A stretch of DNA of 64,000 bases from Marinilactibacillus piezotolerans (lineage in GTDB: Bacteria; Bacillota; Bacilli; Lactobacillales; Carnobacteriaceae_A), in contig NZ_FWDP01000004.1 in NCBI RefSeq assembly GCF_900169305.1, positions 1,054,001 through 1,118,000 of the forward strand. Reading direction: 5' to 3'. Of this stretch, positions 52,417 to 63,445 are shown piece by piece. Below the pieces are notes generated by a model. It was not told where the DNA came from. It ran no database searches and was given only the letters and a program-made list of their open reading frames with translations. Within the stretch, counting starts at the first letter, position 1, and each line of letters begins with the position of its first letter. The translations under genes and the position numbers were made by a program.

Positions 52417-53949
52417 TTAGTCTTTGATGATTAAGCTTTCTCCAGTCATTTCTTCTGGTTTGTCGACTCCTAATAGATCTAGCATTGTAGGAGAAACATC
52501 TGCAAGTTTACCGTCTGTACGCAGGTTCAATCCTTTTTTCGTTACGATGACAGGTACAGGGACTGTTGTGTGTGCAGTGTGCGGGTTACCTTCTGGTGTC
52601 AGCTCAGTATCTGCGTTTCCGTGGTCAGCAAAGATAATGGCAGATCCGCCTTTTTCAATGATCAAGTCAACTACACGGCCAAGATTTTCATCTACCGCTT
52701 CAATTGCTTTAATCGTTGGTTCCAGCATACCAGAGTGTCCAACCATATCAGGGTTCGCAAAGTTCAAGATGATGGCGTCATGTTTGTCGTTTTGGATGTC
52801 TTCCACTAAAGCATCCGTAACTTCATAAGCGCTCATCTCAGGCTTAAGATCATATGTTTCTACTTTCGGAGATGGAATCAGAATACGATTTTCACCTGGG
52901 AATTCATCATTTGTTCCACCATTCATGAAGAATGTAACGTGCGGATACTTCTCAGTTTCTGCAATACGCAGCTGAGATAAACCATTGTTTGCTAGGACTT
53001 CACCAATCACATTTTTCATGTGAACCGGTGGGAACATAACATCTGCTTTCATATCAGCAGTATATTGTGTCATCGTTACAAATTTCAAGTTAGCTGGTAC
53101 ATTCTTGCGGTCGAATTCATCAAAGTTTGGCTCAGTCACTGCACGAGATAATTGGCTCGCACGGTCAGGACGGAAGTTAAAGAATACAATTGCGTCGTTA
53201 TCCTGAACGGTCGCAACAGGTTTGCCATCTTTTTCGATGACAACAGGTACGATAAATTCATCCATAACGTCTTCAGCGTAGCTGTCTTTAACAGCTTGTA
53301 CTGGATCCGTTGCTTTTGCGCCTTCACCATTGAAGATCGCATCGTATGCTTTTTGTACACGCGGCCAGCGGTTATCGCGGTCCATTGCGTAGAAACGTCC
53401 TGAAACTGTCGCGATTTCTCCGATACCTTCTTCAGCAATCACGTTCTGAAGATCTTCAAGGAAACCAGCTCCTGAATCTGGTGCAACATCTCGTCCATCT
53501 GTAAATGCATGTACATAAACTTTGCTGACGCCTTTTTCTTTAGCATCTTTTAATAATGCTGTTAAATGGCGTGAGTGACTGTGTACACCACCGTCAGAAA
53601 TCAATCCGAAGAAGTGCAGTGCTGAATCGTTTTCTTTAACATGATTGATCGCACCATTTAAAGCTTCATTCGTTTTAAAATCGCCGTCTTCAATTGCCTT
53701 ATCAATACGAGTAATGCTTTGATACACAATACGTCCAGCACCAATGTTTGTGTGTCCAACTTCTGAATTCCCCATTTGGCCTTCAGGAAGTCCAACAGCT
53801 AGTCCAGAAGCTTTCATCGTTGCGTGGGGATATGTCTCCCAGTAACGGTCAAAGTTTGGCTTTTTAGCTTGTGCCACAGCATTCCCGTATTCTTCTTCAC
53901 GCCATCCGAATCCGTCTAGGATAATGATCGCTACAGGTGCTTTACTCAT
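52417..53949 (-). CDS. gpmI: 2,3-bisphosphoglycerate-independent phosphoglycerate mutase
   Basis: A 510-residue manganese-dependent iPGM interconverting 3- and 2-phosphoglycerate. Catalytic Ser in [17 protein letters not shown]; metal residues in [15 protein letters not shown] and [20 protein letters not shown] is also conserved. Directly after tpiA (1-nt gap) in the standard Firmicute order. Confidence 0.97.
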   Translation of the reverse strand: MSKAPVAIIILDGFGWREEEYGNAVAQAKKPNFDRYWETYPHATMKASGLAVGLPEGQMGNSEVGHTNIGAGRIVYQSITRIDKAIEDGDFKTNEALNGAINHVKENDSALHFFGLISDGGVHSHSRHLTALLKDAKEKGVSKVYVHAFTDGRDVAPDSGAGFLEDLQNVIAEEGIGEIATVSGRFYAMDRDNRWPRVQKAYDAIFNGEGAKATDPVQAVKDSYAEDVMDEFIVPVVIEKDGKPVATVQDNDAIVFFNFRPDRASQLSRAVTEPNFDEFDRKNVPANLKFVTMTQYTADMKADVMFPPVHMKNVIGEVLANNGLSQLRIAETEKYPHVTFFMNGGTNDEFPGENRILIPSPKVETYDLKPEMSAYEVTDALVEDIQNDKHDAIILNFANPDMVGHSGMLEPTIKAIEAVDENLGRVVDLIIEKGGSAIIFADHGNADTELTPEGNPHTAHTTVPVPVIVTKKGLNLRTDGKLADVSPTMLDLLGVDKPEEMTGESLIIKD

Positions 53950-53950
53950 A

Positions 53951-54721
<771 letters not shown>

Positions 54722-54839
54722 TCAGATAGTTTAATTGATGGCGGATCGCGGAAGACTGAGCTTCCGCGTCTGCCCTAAGTTCATTTTACAACCTTCAATA
54801 AATGGTTCAACCAAAACCCTTTAAAAGAGTTATCTTGAA

Positions 54840-56027
54840 TTATTTATCTGAGATAGCAGCGATTCCAGGTAATTCTTTTCCTTCAAGATATTCTAGAGAA
54901 GCTCCGCCACCAGTTGAGATATGGCTGAAGTCATCTTCGAATCCTAATTGTTGAGCTGCAGTTGCTGAGTCGCCGCCTCCGATGATTGTTGTTGCATCAT
55001 CAAGGTTCGCAAGGACTTCACAAACATCACTAGTTCCTTTAGCAAAGTTAGACATTTCAAATACACCCATTGGGCCATTCCATACAACTGTTTTTGCGCC
55101 TTCAAGTTCTTTAGAGAACAATTCAACCGTCTTAGGTCCAATATCTAATCCCATTTTACCTTCTGGTACGTCGCCTTCTACAGTTTCAGTTTCAACGTCA
55201 TTTGAGAATTCAGAAGCTACAACAGAATCAACTGGCAATACCAATTTGTCTCCTGCTTTGTCTAATAATTCTTTCGCTAATGAAACTTTGTCTTCTTCAA
55301 GAAGAGAGCTTCCGATGCCTTTACCTAGTGCTTTATAGAAAGTATAAGTCATTCCGCCGCCGATCAGGACTTTGTCTGCTTTAGACAATAAGTTCTCGAT
55401 AACTCCGATTTTGTCAGATACTTTTGCTCCACCTAAGATCGCCACGAAAGGACGTTTAGGCTCATCTACTGCTCCGCCGATAAAGTTGATTTCTTTTTCT
55501 ACTAAGAAACCAGCTGCTGATTCTACGTTTGAAGCAATCCCAACGTTAGAAGCGTGAGCACGGTGAGCTGTACCGAATGCATCATTTACGAATACATCGC
55601 CTAAGGAAGCCCAGTATTTACCTAATTCAGGATCGTTTTTGCTTTCTTTTTTACCATCAACATCTTCGAAACGAGTGTTTTCAAACATTAACACATCGCC
55701 TTCAGAAAGACTGTCCACTGCAGATTCTAATTCTTCTCCGCGTGTTTCTGGAATGAATTTTACGTCTTTGTTTAGTAATTCGCCTAGACGCTCAGCAACT
55801 GGTGCTAGTGACAATCCAGCTTTGTCTTCTTCCGTTTTAACACGGCCAAGGTGAGAAAATACGATCGCTTTTCCGCCTTGTTCAAGTACATATTGGATTG
55901 TAGGCAATGCTGCTTGAATACGATTGTCGTTTGAAATCTTGCCATCTTTCATTGGTACGTTAAAGTCAGCACGGACTAAGACTTTTTTACCTTTAAGATC
56001 TAGATCTTTTACAGTTTTTTTAGGCAT
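54840..56027 (-). CDS. pgk: Phosphoglycerate kinase
   Basis: A 395-residue two-domain kinase making ATP from 1,3-bisphosphoglycerate. Landmarks: [56 protein letters not shown] and [15 protein letters not shown] with [13 protein letters not shown] near the end. It is separated from gap by a 302-nt spacer that contains a structured, T-terminated element. Confidence 0.97.
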   Translation of the reverse strand: MPKKTVKDLDLKGKKVLVRADFNVPMKDGKISNDNRIQAALPTIQYVLEQGGKAIVFSHLGRVKTEEDKAGLSLAPVAERLGELLNKDVKFIPETRGEELESAVDSLSEGDVLMFENTRFEDVDGKKESKNDPELGKYWASLGDVFVNDAFGTAHRAHASNVGIASNVESAAGFLVEKEINFIGGAVDEPKRPFVAILGGAKVSDKIGVIENLLSKADKVLIGGGMTYTFYKALGKGIGSSLLEEDKVSLAKELLDKAGDKLVLPVDSVVASEFSNDVETETVEGDVPEGKMGLDIGPKTVELFSKELEGAKTVVWNGPMGVFEMSNFAKGTSDVCEVLANLDDATTIIGGGDSATAAQQLGFEDDFSHISTGGGASLEYLEGKELPGIAAISDK

Positions 56028-56146
56028 AGTTACTCTACCTTTCCTTTTTATAATAATGATGCTGTTATTGACTCGCTCAGAACATCATTTACGCAATAGT
56101 ATTCTGTCAATAAAAGAGATTTATTCTGAACGCTATGTTCACAAAT

Positions 56147-56271
56147 AAAAAAGCAGGGAAGCGCGATACTCCATACGGCAAACTACCGCAAAGAGTTCGT
56201 GCTAAAACGATTCTGATCGTTAAACGCGTTCTTTACTTTAGTTCACAGCATAGAGTGAGAGCTCCCCCGCT
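56147..56271 (-). other. Structured RNA element between gap and pgk (possible attenuator)
   Basis: Minus strand: AGCGGGGGAGC (56261-56271) can pair with GCTTCCCTGCT (56152-56162, 9 of 11 bp plus G-U), closing a roughly 100-nt branched region with inner hairpins AACGAT/ATCGTT and CGG/CCG, and ends in T6. It could terminate part of the transcripts after gap or form a leader for pgk. It does not match any riboswitch or T-box core I recognise. The rest of the 302-nt spacer shows nothing else. Confidence 0.5.
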
Positions 56272-56329
56272 TATTCATTCTTGTTCTGTTCGGTTATTGA
56301 TCAATTAAGATACTTTGAATTTTTTCTTC

Positions 56330-57331
56330 TTATAAAGAAGCGAAGTATTCAAGAGTACGAACTAATTGAGCAGTGTATGACATTTCGTTATCATACCAAG
56401 AAACAGTTTTAACTAATTGTTTGTCTCCAGCATCAATAACTTTTGTTTGAGTTGCATCGAATAATGAACCGTAAGTCATACCTACGATATCAGAAGATAC
56501 GATTGGGTCTTCAGTGTAACCGTAAGACTCATTTGCAACTTCTTTCATTGCTGCATTAACTTCTTCAGCCGTTACTTCTTTAGAAAGAATAACTTGTAAT
56601 TCAGTTAATGATCCAGCAGGAACTGGTACACGTTGAGCAGCTCCATCTAATTTACCTTTAAGTTCAGGTAATACTTCACCAATCGCTTTAGCAGCACCTG
56701 TTGAGTTAGGAACGATGTTTACTGCTGCAGCACGAGCACGACGGAAGTCACCTTTAGGGTGTGGTCCATCAAGAGTCATTTGGTCTCCAGTATACGCGTG
56801 AATTGTAGTCATTAGACCACCTTCGATACCGAATTTATCGTTTAATGCTTTAGCCATTGGAGCCAAGCAGTTTGTAGTACAAGAAGCACCAGAGATTACA
56901 GTTTCAGAACCATCTAAAACTTCGTGGTTTGTGTTGTAAACTACAGTTTTGATGTCGCCAGTTGCAGGTGCAGAAACTACTACACGTTTAGCTCCAGCTT
57001 TCAAGTGTAATTCAGCTTTTTCTTGAGTAGTGAAGAATCCAGTACATTCAAGAACGATATCTACTCCTAGTTCTCCCCATGGAAGATCTTCTGGGTTACG
57101 TTCGCTCAATACTTTAACATCGCGTCCGTCTACAGTGAATTTGCCGTCTCCGACAGATACTTCACCATTGAAGCGTCCTTGAGTTGTATCGTACTTAAGC
57201 AAGTGAACCAACATATTTGGATCTGTCAAGTCGTTTACTGCAACAACTTCTAATCCTTCAACATCGTTAATACGACGGAATGCAAGACGTCCAATACGTC
57301 CAAATCCGTTAATAGCTACTTTTACTGACAT
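56330..57331 (-). CDS. gap: Glyceraldehyde-3-phosphate dehydrogenase (canonical copy)
   Basis: A 333-residue NAD-type GAPDH. Nucleotide-binding start [16 protein letters not shown], catalytic Cys in [12 protein letters not shown], and [31 protein letters not shown] typical of glycolytic GapA in Lactobacillales. RBS AAGGAGGAAATTG. It is the second of two gap genes in the operon; the first, nearer cggR, is more divergent. Confidence 0.95.
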   Translation of the reverse strand: MSVKVAINGFGRIGRLAFRRINDVEGLEVVAVNDLTDPNMLVHLLKYDTTQGRFNGEVSVGDGKFTVDGRDVKVLSERNPEDLPWGELGVDIVLECTGFFTTQEKAELHLKAGAKRVVVSAPATGDIKTVVYNTNHEVLDGSETVISGASCTTNCLAPMAKALNDKFGIEGGLMTTIHAYTGDQMTLDGPHPKGDFRRARAAAVNIVPNSTGAAKAIGEVLPELKGKLDGAAQRVPVPAGSLTELQVILSKEVTAEEVNAAMKEVANESYGYTEDPIVSSDIVGMTYGSLFDATQTKVIDAGDKQLVKTVSWYDNEMSYTAQLVRTLEYFASL

Positions 57332-57432
57332 AATACAATTTCCTCCTTAGAAAATTGAAAAATTTTTTTATTTTAAATCTTAACTGAAGCGAGTCAATTA
57401 AGTCTTAAATACATTAAGTTAGGTGTTGATTT

Positions 57433-58425
57433 TTATAGGTTAGCCATAAAGTCTAACGTTCTTACCATGTTTCCTGTGAAGCCATATTCATTATCGTACC
57501 AAGCTACAGTTTTAACTAACTGGCCTGATTCGCCTTCGATGATTTTTGTTTGAGTTGCATCGAAGATTGATCCAGCAGGAATTCCGATGATATCAGAAGA
57601 AACAATTTCATCTTCATTGTACAAGTATGCATCTGAAGAGTACTCTTTCATTGCTGAGTTGATGTCATCAACAGAAACTTTTTTATTTAATACAGAGTAT
57701 AATTCAACCATTGATCCTGTAACTGTTGGGATGCGGACAGCTGTTCCGTCGACTTTTCCGTCAACTTCTGGGATAACTTTCCCTACTGCTTTAGCCGCTC
57801 CAGTTGAAGCAGGAATTGCATTTTGTGCTCCGGCACGACTTTTACGTCCGCCTGGTGAGTCTTGTAATGACTGAGTTGAAGTATAAGCATGTACTGTACT
57901 CATCAATCCGTGATCTAGTCCGAATTCTTTATTCAAAACGTTGATCATTGGAGACAAGCAGTTTGTTGTACATGAAGCAGCTGAAACAATTTGGTCTTCA
58001 GGCTGAACTGATTCGTGGTTAACGCCGAATACGATTGTTTTAAGATCGCCTTTAGCAGGTGCTGAGATCAATACTCTTTTTGCACCAGCATCGAGATGTG
58101 CTTGAGATTTATCGCGTGAAGTATAGAAACCAGTACATTCTAAGACAATATCAATTCCCAAGTCACCCCATGGTAATTGACTAGCATCTTTTTCTGCGAA
58201 AGCTTTGATTTCATTTCCTGCAACATAGATTGCATTTTCTTTAACTTCTACTTCGTGCGGGAAACGTCCTTGAGCAGTATCATACTTTAGCAGATAAGCT
58301 AAATCATTGTTATCTGTTAAATCGTTGATTGCTACGACCTCTAAATTTGTATCTGATTCTAAGATTCGACGAAGAGCCAAACGTCCAATACGTCCAAACC
58401 CGTTAATTGCTACTTTCTTTGACAT
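57433..58425 (-). CDS. gap2: Glyceraldehyde-3-phosphate dehydrogenase (divergent paralog)
   Basis: A 330-residue GAPDH with all catalytic parts ([62 protein letters not shown]) but with a loop unlike the canonical copy: [19 protein letters not shown] replaces [23 protein letters not shown]. It lies directly after cggR and 101 nt before the canonical gap. Cofactor preference cannot be settled by eye (both have NDLT after the Rossmann start). It could serve a different flux direction, cofactor or oxygen condition. Confidence 0.93.
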   Translation of the reverse strand: MSKKVAINGFGRIGRLALRRILESDTNLEVVAINDLTDNNDLAYLLKYDTAQGRFPHEVEVKENAIYVAGNEIKAFAEKDASQLPWGDLGIDIVLECTGFYTSRDKSQAHLDAGAKRVLISAPAKGDLKTIVFGVNHESVQPEDQIVSAASCTTNCLSPMINVLNKEFGLDHGLMSTVHAYTSTQSLQDSPGGRKSRAGAQNAIPASTGAAKAVGKVIPEVDGKVDGTAVRIPTVTGSMVELYSVLNKKVSVDDINSAMKEYSSDAYLYNEDEIVSSDIIGIPAGSIFDATQTKIIEGESGQLVKTVAWYDNEYGFTGNMVRTLDFMANL

Positions 58426-58471
58426 TCTTGTTTCCTCCTTAGATTTTCGTTTCTATTTTAAAAGGTTTCCT

Positions 58472-59500
58472 TTAAAGGGTTCCCCCATTTAAAATCTCAT
58501 TAGCAGCTGCCTCATCCGTCACTAACCATGTGTGCGGAGGGACAGTTTTTACATATGCTTCGATTGCTTTTGCTTTGTGTTTACCACCGGCTACCGCTAG
58601 TACATTTGGAATCCGACCCATCTGTCCTGATTGCAGACCGATGCGAGAGAGCTTGTAGACGATCTCTCCTTCAGGGTTGACAAATTCGCCAAATGCTTCA
58701 GCAACAGCGTTTTTTTCTTTTAACAACTGTAGTGTCTCAGTGTTCATACCGCGTCTTTCAGCCATTTCGAAAGCACTGCCTATACTGTACAAAATCAGCG
58801 AAGCATTTTCAACTAATTGCAATGTTTCTTTGATTTCCGGCTCTTCTGATAGTAATGAATACGTATCAGATCTGACATATTCAGGTGCGTAGAGTGCCCG
58901 GCTTTTTCCGCCAGATTTTCGAGCCATTTTTTCTGCGATCATGTTGGCTTGGATATCAACTGATTCTCCTAAACCTCCACGAGCAGGTACAAATAACAGT
59001 TTTCTGTGCGCACCGAATCCTTCATCCATTGCATCTGCAACTTCACCCATAGTCGTTCCGCCCATGACGGCAACTACGCTTTTACCTGCCGGCAAAAGAA
59101 AATCCAATGCTTTAACAGCAGCAAGTCCCATGTCCTGTGCGATTTGTTCATCTTCATCCGCGTCTCCGGGGACAATAATACAATGACTGATCTTCAGTGC
59201 ATTGGCCAGACGAGTTTCTAACTCTTTCGATCTGACGTGCTGCCCCATGATTCGTTCGAGCTGACGATAAATTTCTACACCAGAAGACGTACATTCCATC
59301 CCTATAGAAGAAGTTTTGACTAATCCTTGTTGTTTCAGGATGTCCACTTCACTCCTCAAGACTCGTTCTGTGTATCCCAGTCTGGCAGCAAGTGTCCTTC
59401 TTCCGATCGGCCCCATTTTCTGAATCTGTTTCAGTATATGATAGCGTCTCTTCAGTGTTTGAAATGTATCGGGTGCTACTTTTTCGATAACTGACAGCAT
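58472..59500 (-). CDS. cggR: Central glycolytic genes repressor CggR (SorC family)
   Basis: A 342-residue SorC/DeoR-type regulator. An N-terminal winged HTH (MGPIGRRTLAARLGYTERVLRSEVDILKQQGLV) leads to a sugar-binding domain (VVAVMGGTTMGEVADAMDEG, LFVPARGGLGESVDIQANMIAEKM). In B. subtilis CggR blocks gapA-pgk-tpiA-pgm-eno until fructose-1,6-bisphosphate accumulates. Its place at the head of the same operon gives the assignment. RBS GAGGAGAGGTTAAAGT. Confidence 0.93.
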   Translation of the reverse strand: MLSVIEKVAPDTFQTLKRRYHILKQIQKMGPIGRRTLAARLGYTERVLRSEVDILKQQGLVKTSSIGMECTSSGVEIYRQLERIMGQHVRSKELETRLANALKISHCIIVPGDADEDEQIAQDMGLAAVKALDFLLPAGKSVVAVMGGTTMGEVADAMDEGFGAHRKLLFVPARGGLGESVDIQANMIAEKMARKSGGKSRALYAPEYVRSDTYSLLSEEPEIKETLQLVENASLILYSIGSAFEMAERRGMNTETLQLLKEKNAVAEAFGEFVNPEGEIVYKLSRIGLQSGQMGRIPNVLAVAGGKHKAKAIEAYVKTVPPHTWLVTDEAAANEILNGGTL

Positions 59501-59693
59501 ACTTTAACCTCTCCTCGACTACTCATGCACAGATTCTATTGAGAAATCCTTCTCGACCGAAAGTGCAAAAGTTTGCAGCGAAAAAAGTGCTAACGTCTGT
59601 GCTGCAGGCGTAACCTTCGCTTTCTTTACTACTTATATAAAAGAAAGTGAGTTGAACTCGCGATCTTGTTGATGTTTCTTGAATGCATACATA

Positions 59694-59722
59694 GTGTACC
59701 AACAAGCTGGGCAAATTTCAAC
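59694..59722 (-). promoter_or_regulatory. Promoter of the cggR-gap operon
   Basis: Minus strand: TTGAAA (59717-59722), 17-nt spacer, TACACT (59694-59699), about 195 nt before cggR. A GCGGGAC heptamer lies close by (59739-59745, plus strand), reminiscent of one CggR half-site (CGGGAC), but the TGTC partner arrangement is not matched. The leader also has a repeated GCACTTT(T)..CG element (about 59555-59595). Confidence 0.55.
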
Positions 59723-59769
59723 CCATACAGACAAATTAGCGGGACGAAAATCGCCCCTATTCAATTTTA

Positions 59770-60306
59770 TTAATTGCCTCTTACTAATTTTGTTTCAATC
59801 ATTTCTGTCAACTCTTCATTTGTAATGTGCTCATCGAAAATAAACTCTCCAATGAATACAGACGGCACAAGCGTGACATTTGCTTCGCTTGCTTCTGTGA
59901 TAATTCTTCCAGCTTCTGTTTTGTTATTTTGATCAGTGAGAGAGCGTTTCGTCATGGCGTATTCAGCGACCGCTGATTCATCTAATTTTCCCCACTCCTG
60001 TTGCTGAGCCAGGAAATATTCAATATCTTCCTTCGTTTTTACTGGATCATTATAGTCTAACAAATGATGAATGACGTTCCCTTTTCTCAAGCCGGGTTTT
60101 TCCTTGTCGAACAGCTTGACGATTCTTTCTACTTTTCCATCTGCTACATAAGGGTCAAGTACAGCTGCAGATTCTTCCCACCACTGTTTGCAGAATGGAC
60201 AGTTTAGATTAATGAACTCAATGACTTTAACGGGTGCACTTTTCTCACCAAGATGTATTCCGCCATTGGTTGTTACTTTGGATGCGTTGATATTTGAAGT
60301 GTCCAT
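59770..60306 (-). CDS. DsbA-like thioredoxin-fold protein (cytoplasmic)
   Basis: A 178-residue DsbA-family protein with the active site CPFC in FINLNCPFCKQWWEES and the cis-Pro region in ANVTLVPSVFIGEF. No signal peptide or lipobox, so it acts inside the cell, unlike secreted DsbA. Similar Firmicute proteins are annotated only as thioredoxin-domain or FrnE-like. RBS AAGGATGAAATA. Lies between clpP and cggR, with its own terminator region. Confidence 0.85.
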   Translation of the reverse strand: MDTSNINASKVTTNGGIHLGEKSAPVKVIEFINLNCPFCKQWWEESAAVLDPYVADGKVERIVKLFDKEKPGLRKGNVIHHLLDYNDPVKTKEDIEYFLAQQQEWGKLDESAVAEYAMTKRSLTDQNNKTEAGRIITEASEANVTLVPSVFIGEFIFDEHITNEELTEMIETKLVRGN

Positions 60307-60465
60307 TATTTCATCCTTTCTTTAATCTATTCGCTTCTTTTATTATAACCCTATCAAATTCTCTTGACCAGTCAGACGGTTGGCGTCGGATGTTTAAATT
60401 GTCTATAAGAATAATAACAAATTTCATCAACATTAGTCATAGTATAGAAATTGCGTTTATTATGT

Positions 60466-60507
60466 AAAAAAGACAGGGTACCGTTTTACAGCACACCCTG
60501 TCTTTTA
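60466..60507 (-). terminator. Terminator after clpP
   Basis: AAAAGACAGGGT / ACCCTGTCTTTT hairpin with T6 on the minus strand. Confidence 0.88.
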
Positions 60508-60527
60508 GAACAAAATTATTTTCTTGG

Positions 60528-61124
60528 TTATTTATTCAAGTCAGCTGAACTATCCATGATTTCGTCAACTAAACCGTATTCTTTTGCTTCTTCTGCCATC
60601 ATGAAGTTATCACGATCAGTATCACGTTCAATGACTTCAAGTGGTTGTCCAGTACGTTCAACTAAAATATTGTTTAATCTTTCGCGAGTTCTCAAGATAT
60701 GACGAGCAGCGATTTCGATCTCAGTCGCTTGTCCTTGAGCGCCGCCAAGTGGTTGGTGAATCATGACTTCTGCATTCGGCAATGCAAAACGTTTGCCTTT
60801 TTCTCCTGCAGCCAGTAAGAAGCTTCCCATTGAAGCCGCAAGTCCGATTGCAATTGTTTGAACGTCAGATTTGATAAAGTTCATTGTGTCGTAGATTGCC
60901 AGACCGGCAGTTACAGATCCACCTGGAGAGTTGATGTAAAGATAGATATCTTTTTCAGGGTCTTGGGCATCCAAGAACAATAACTGCGCAATAACAGAGT
61001 TGGCAACTTGATCATCGATCGGTCCGCCAAGCATAATGATGCGGTCCTTGAGTAAGCGAGAATAAATATCATACGCGCGTTCACCGCGTGGTGATTGTTC
61101 AATAACTGTAGGTACTAAATTCAT
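60528..61124 (-). CDS. clpP: ATP-dependent Clp protease proteolytic subunit
   Basis: A 198-residue ClpP starting [28 protein letters not shown]; the eight extra codons upstream lack a ribosome site, while AAGGAGG is 9 nt before this ATG. Catalytic Ser in [16 protein letters not shown], catalytic His in [14 protein letters not shown], and Asp in the RDTDRDNFM region. Forms the tetradecameric barrel used by ClpX/ClpC, which also destroys ssrA-tagged proteins. A CtsR box overlaps the promoter. Confidence 0.97.
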   Translation of the reverse strand: MNLVPTVIEQSPRGERAYDIYSRLLKDRIIMLGGPIDDQVANSVIAQLLFLDAQDPEKDIYLYINSPGGSVTAGLAIYDTMNFIKSDVQTIAIGLAASMGSFLLAAGEKGKRFALPNAEVMIHQPLGGAQGQATEIEIAARHILRTRERLNNILVERTGQPLEVIERDTDRDNFMMAEEAKEYGLVDEIMDSSADLNK

Positions 61125-61190
61125 AAATAATGTCCTCCTTGATTTCACTTTTATTCAGTGTAACATAGTTGAAATTGTGAAGCTAAGGAT

Positions 61191-61220
61191 ATTGTACTCC
61201 AAAGGTCAAAAAAGGTCAAA
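61191..61220 (-). promoter_or_regulatory. clpP promoter with CtsR box
   Basis: Plus-strand GGTCAAA-AAA-GGTCAAA (61204-61220) is a perfect CtsR heptanucleotide direct repeat. On the minus strand the -35 TTGACC (61214-61219) lies inside it, with 17 nt to the -10 TACAAT (61191-61196). CtsR would block transcription until heat or protein stress. Confidence 0.9.
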
Positions 61221-61367
61221 TGGTAAGTTTGATGTTCGTACTGTTTCCAAGTAACTTTTATCTCTTACATTTCTTTAATAAATTTTGCCAACAAATTGAA
61301 ATTTGTAAAAGGATAAATAGGTAAAAGCCGATTCTGCTTTTAAGCAGCTCTCCCTATTCCCCATAAT

Positions 61368-61844
61368 TTATCCTAACACTTCTTTTAAAGTCTGAATCAA
61401 AGCCTCTTCAGTTCTCACAATCTTTCCGCGCTTTTTGATCAATCCGACAATATACAAATTGACATAAGAAAACTGTGACTCAGCTATTTCGTCAATCGCA
61501 TTCAACTTTTGCTGATTCCCATAACTACCTTGTCTGGAATCTGTGTACAGGCCGATAATCGGCTTATCCATGGAATAGAAATAGCCGATTTCTGCCGCTA
61601 ATCCCGGATCAACAATCGGTCCATCCAGCAAGGCAACCAATACATCCGACTCTTCCAGATGAGCATTATCTCCTTCAGCAATCATGATACTGTCCGCGTA
61701 GCCAGACTTATCATTTATCGCTTCATTTTCTACCGGATTGTACACTTCTACATCGAAGTTTGCTCTAATTTCTTTTGCCAGCATTTTGTTGTACGCCGCT
61801 TCCATTTCGCTGAATAGCGGTGCCCCTAAGTAGATTTTTTTCAT
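61368..61844 (-). CDS. Nucleoside 2-deoxyribosyltransferase
   Basis: A 158-residue NDT-family enzyme starting MKKIYLGAPLFSEMEAAYNK; GGGTGG is 7-8 nt before this ATG. The active-site motif region is DVLVALLDGPIVDPGLAAEIGYFYSM, with the catalytic Glu in AAEIG. It moves deoxyribose between bases in nucleoside salvage, as in many lactobacilli. Monocistronic; the 554-nt gap that follows to the sensor kinase holds an orphan plus-strand terminator and a short repeat. Confidence 0.87.
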   Translation of the reverse strand: MKKIYLGAPLFSEMEAAYNKMLAKEIRANFDVEVYNPVENEAINDKSGYADSIMIAEGDNAHLEESDVLVALLDGPIVDPGLAAEIGYFYSMDKPIIGLYTDSRQGSYGNQQKLNAIDEIAESQFSYVNLYIVGLIKKRGKIVRTEEALIQTLKEVLG

Positions 61845-62099
61845 GATTGTTCCACCCTTTCGATTGTAACGCATTCCTTAATATTTTGGCATTTGATTTA
61901 TTGCATTCATTTAGGAGTATGCTATTGTGTTTTTCAATTAGTATTATAACGAACTGCAACTCCTATAAACAATAAAATAAATAACGCAAGAATCATATTC
62001 AACAGCAGTATCAACTTTATGTAAAATATTTAGGTTACTAGACTTTAGTATTCTATCATGCTGTTGAGTATAAAAAATTATGCTTAACTGTCTATCTTT

Positions 62100-62260
62100 T
62101 TCTAAAAAGTGCACGCCAAATTTCTATTGTGATAAATTTTCTTAGAAAGCGGGGATATGCTCGATACATGTCTCTTCATGCAGAACCGTTTAAGACGATA
62201 GCAGTATTTTGTTAAGAAATAACCGTTAATTGGCTAAGTTTGCGACGGTTATTTCTTTTT
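62100..62260 (+). ncRNA. Possible small RNA ending at an orphan terminator
   Basis: A perfect 13-bp hairpin (AAGAAATAACCGT / ACGGTTATTTCTT, 62214-62257) with T5 faces the plus strand, but no plus-strand gene precedes it. The only frame is a 14-codon one (MLDTCLFMQNRLRR, from 62156) after GGGG. The terminator is solid; the 5' end of the RNA is a guess and no promoter is clear. Candidates are a regulatory RNA or a type I toxin-antitoxin remnant. Confidence 0.35.
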
Positions 62261-62273
62261 GTCGTTATTCAGC

Positions 62274-62312
62274 GTTATCAAAACAACTAAAGGGTTATCA
62301 AAACAACTAAAA
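62274..62312. repeat. Two direct copies of an 18-bp sequence
   Basis: GTTATCAAAACAACTAAA occurs twice with a period of 21 bp (62274 and 62295) between the orphan terminator and the kinase terminator. Confidence 0.8.
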
Positions 62313-62334
62313 GTTCTAAAATCAATTTATTCGT

Positions 62335-62386
62335 CAAAAAAAAGACTCCAAGATATGAACTCTGTTCAAACTTCTTGGAGTTTTTC
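62335..62386 (-). terminator. Terminator of the two-component system operon
   Basis: AAAAACTCCAAG / CTTGGAGTCTTTTT hairpin with T8 on the minus strand. Confidence 0.88.
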
Positions 62387-62398
62387 GTTTCTTTATTC

Positions 62399-63445
62399 CT
62401 AAAAAACTTTATCCGCAGGCAGCACAATCCCAATTACTGTTCCTTTTCCTGAAGTACTTTCTACTTGGATCTCTCCTTCATGCAAGTCAATGATTTCCTT
62501 GACGAGTGCCAGACCCAGTCCATTTCCTTGGGTTTTTCTGGTGGTGTCTTCCTGATAAAAGCGTTCAAATAATTTCTCCGTGGTTTCTTTTTTCATTCCA
62601 ATGCCTGTATCGGATAATGAAATTGTTACTCGATCATTCTGATGTCTCAAGGTGACCGAGATCTTTCCGTAAGGCTTGTTATATTTGATGGCATTGTCAA
62701 TCAAATTAAGCCAGACTTGATATAGCAGTTCTTCATCCCCATTGAAAGTAGAGGGCTCTAAATCTATGTTCCAGTCTAGCTGTTCTTTTTCCCATTTCGG
62801 CTGCAGGAACAGGATGACTTCTCGAATCTGCTCGTCCAGGCTGAACATGTTTCTGCTTAGAGAAAATTGTTCGTTGCTGATTTTTGTCAGATTTAAAATA
62901 TTATCGGACAGCGTTGCAAGCTGCTGCGTACCGTTTAAAATTCGGTGATAGTAAGCTTGCCTTTCTTCAGGGGTCAAATCTGTTTGCTGCAGCAGCTGGA
63001 CGTAGCCTTGAATTGTTGCGACCGGTGTTTTGAATTCATGAGAAACGGTCGACGTGAATTCGCTCCGCAATAATTCTACACTGTTCAGCTCCCTTACCAT
63101 TGCATTAAAAGATGTGTATAACTCTTGTACTTCTTTAATCGATTGCTGCTGATCCATCTGGATAGAAAAATCTCTTTCCGCTACTTTTTCCATGTTTTCT
63201 CTTAACTGTACAATCGGTCTTAAAACTCTGCGGACGACAAAAGCTGTAACGGCCGTACTCATGGTAATACTATATACTCCGAAAATCAATAAAACAGGAG
63301 CTGTTCCAGTCTCTTCAGGATGAATAATATTCCACCTTGTCAGAAAGTAGACGATCGCGATGAAAGATAAGGTTGTGACAACGAGCAAGATGAAAATCAG
63401 AATTGTCAAATAGACCCACAACTGAGATGTTACCTTATTTTTCAT
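62399..63445 (-). CDS. Sensor histidine kinase (two-component system)
   Basis: A 348-residue kinase. The open frame extends 47 codons upstream into the regulator gene, but MKNKVTSQLW at 63445 overlaps the regulator stop by 11 nt and is the likely start. Two membrane segments (TILIFILLVVTTLSFIAIVYFL and VLLIFGVYSITMSTAVTAFVV) enclose a short outer loop, so it probably senses the membrane or a ligand within it. Then a HAMP region, HisKA with SHEFKTPVATIQGY (phospho-His), and HATPase (LYQVWLNLIDNAIKYN, DTGIGM, GNGLGLALVKEI). Signal unknown; the short sensor recalls BceS-type kinases only loosely. Confidence 0.9.
   Translation of the reverse strand: MKNKVTSQLWVYLTILIFILLVVTTLSFIAIVYFLTRWNIIHPEETGTAPVLLIFGVYSITMSTAVTAFVVRRVLRPIVQLRENMEKVAERDFSIQMDQQQSIKEVQELYTSFNAMVRELNSVELLRSEFTSTVSHEFKTPVATIQGYVQLLQQTDLTPEERQAYYHRILNGTQQLATLSDNILNLTKISNEQFSLSRNMFSLDEQIREVILFLQPKWEKEQLDWNIDLEPSTFNGDEELLYQVWLNLIDNAIKYNKPYGKISVTLRHQNDRVTISLSDTGIGMKKETTEKLFERFYQEDTTRKTQGNGLGLALVKEIIDLHEGEIQVESTSGKGTVIGIVLPADKVF

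Noticed and set aside
53136-53438. ORF inside gpmI in another frame
   Set aside because: Antisense or shadow reading of a well-conserved glycolytic gene.
59739-59756. GCGGGAC element as a complete CggR operator
   Set aside because: Only one CGGGAC half-site is present; the TGTC partner spacing known from Bacillus is missing, and it lies upstream of the -35.
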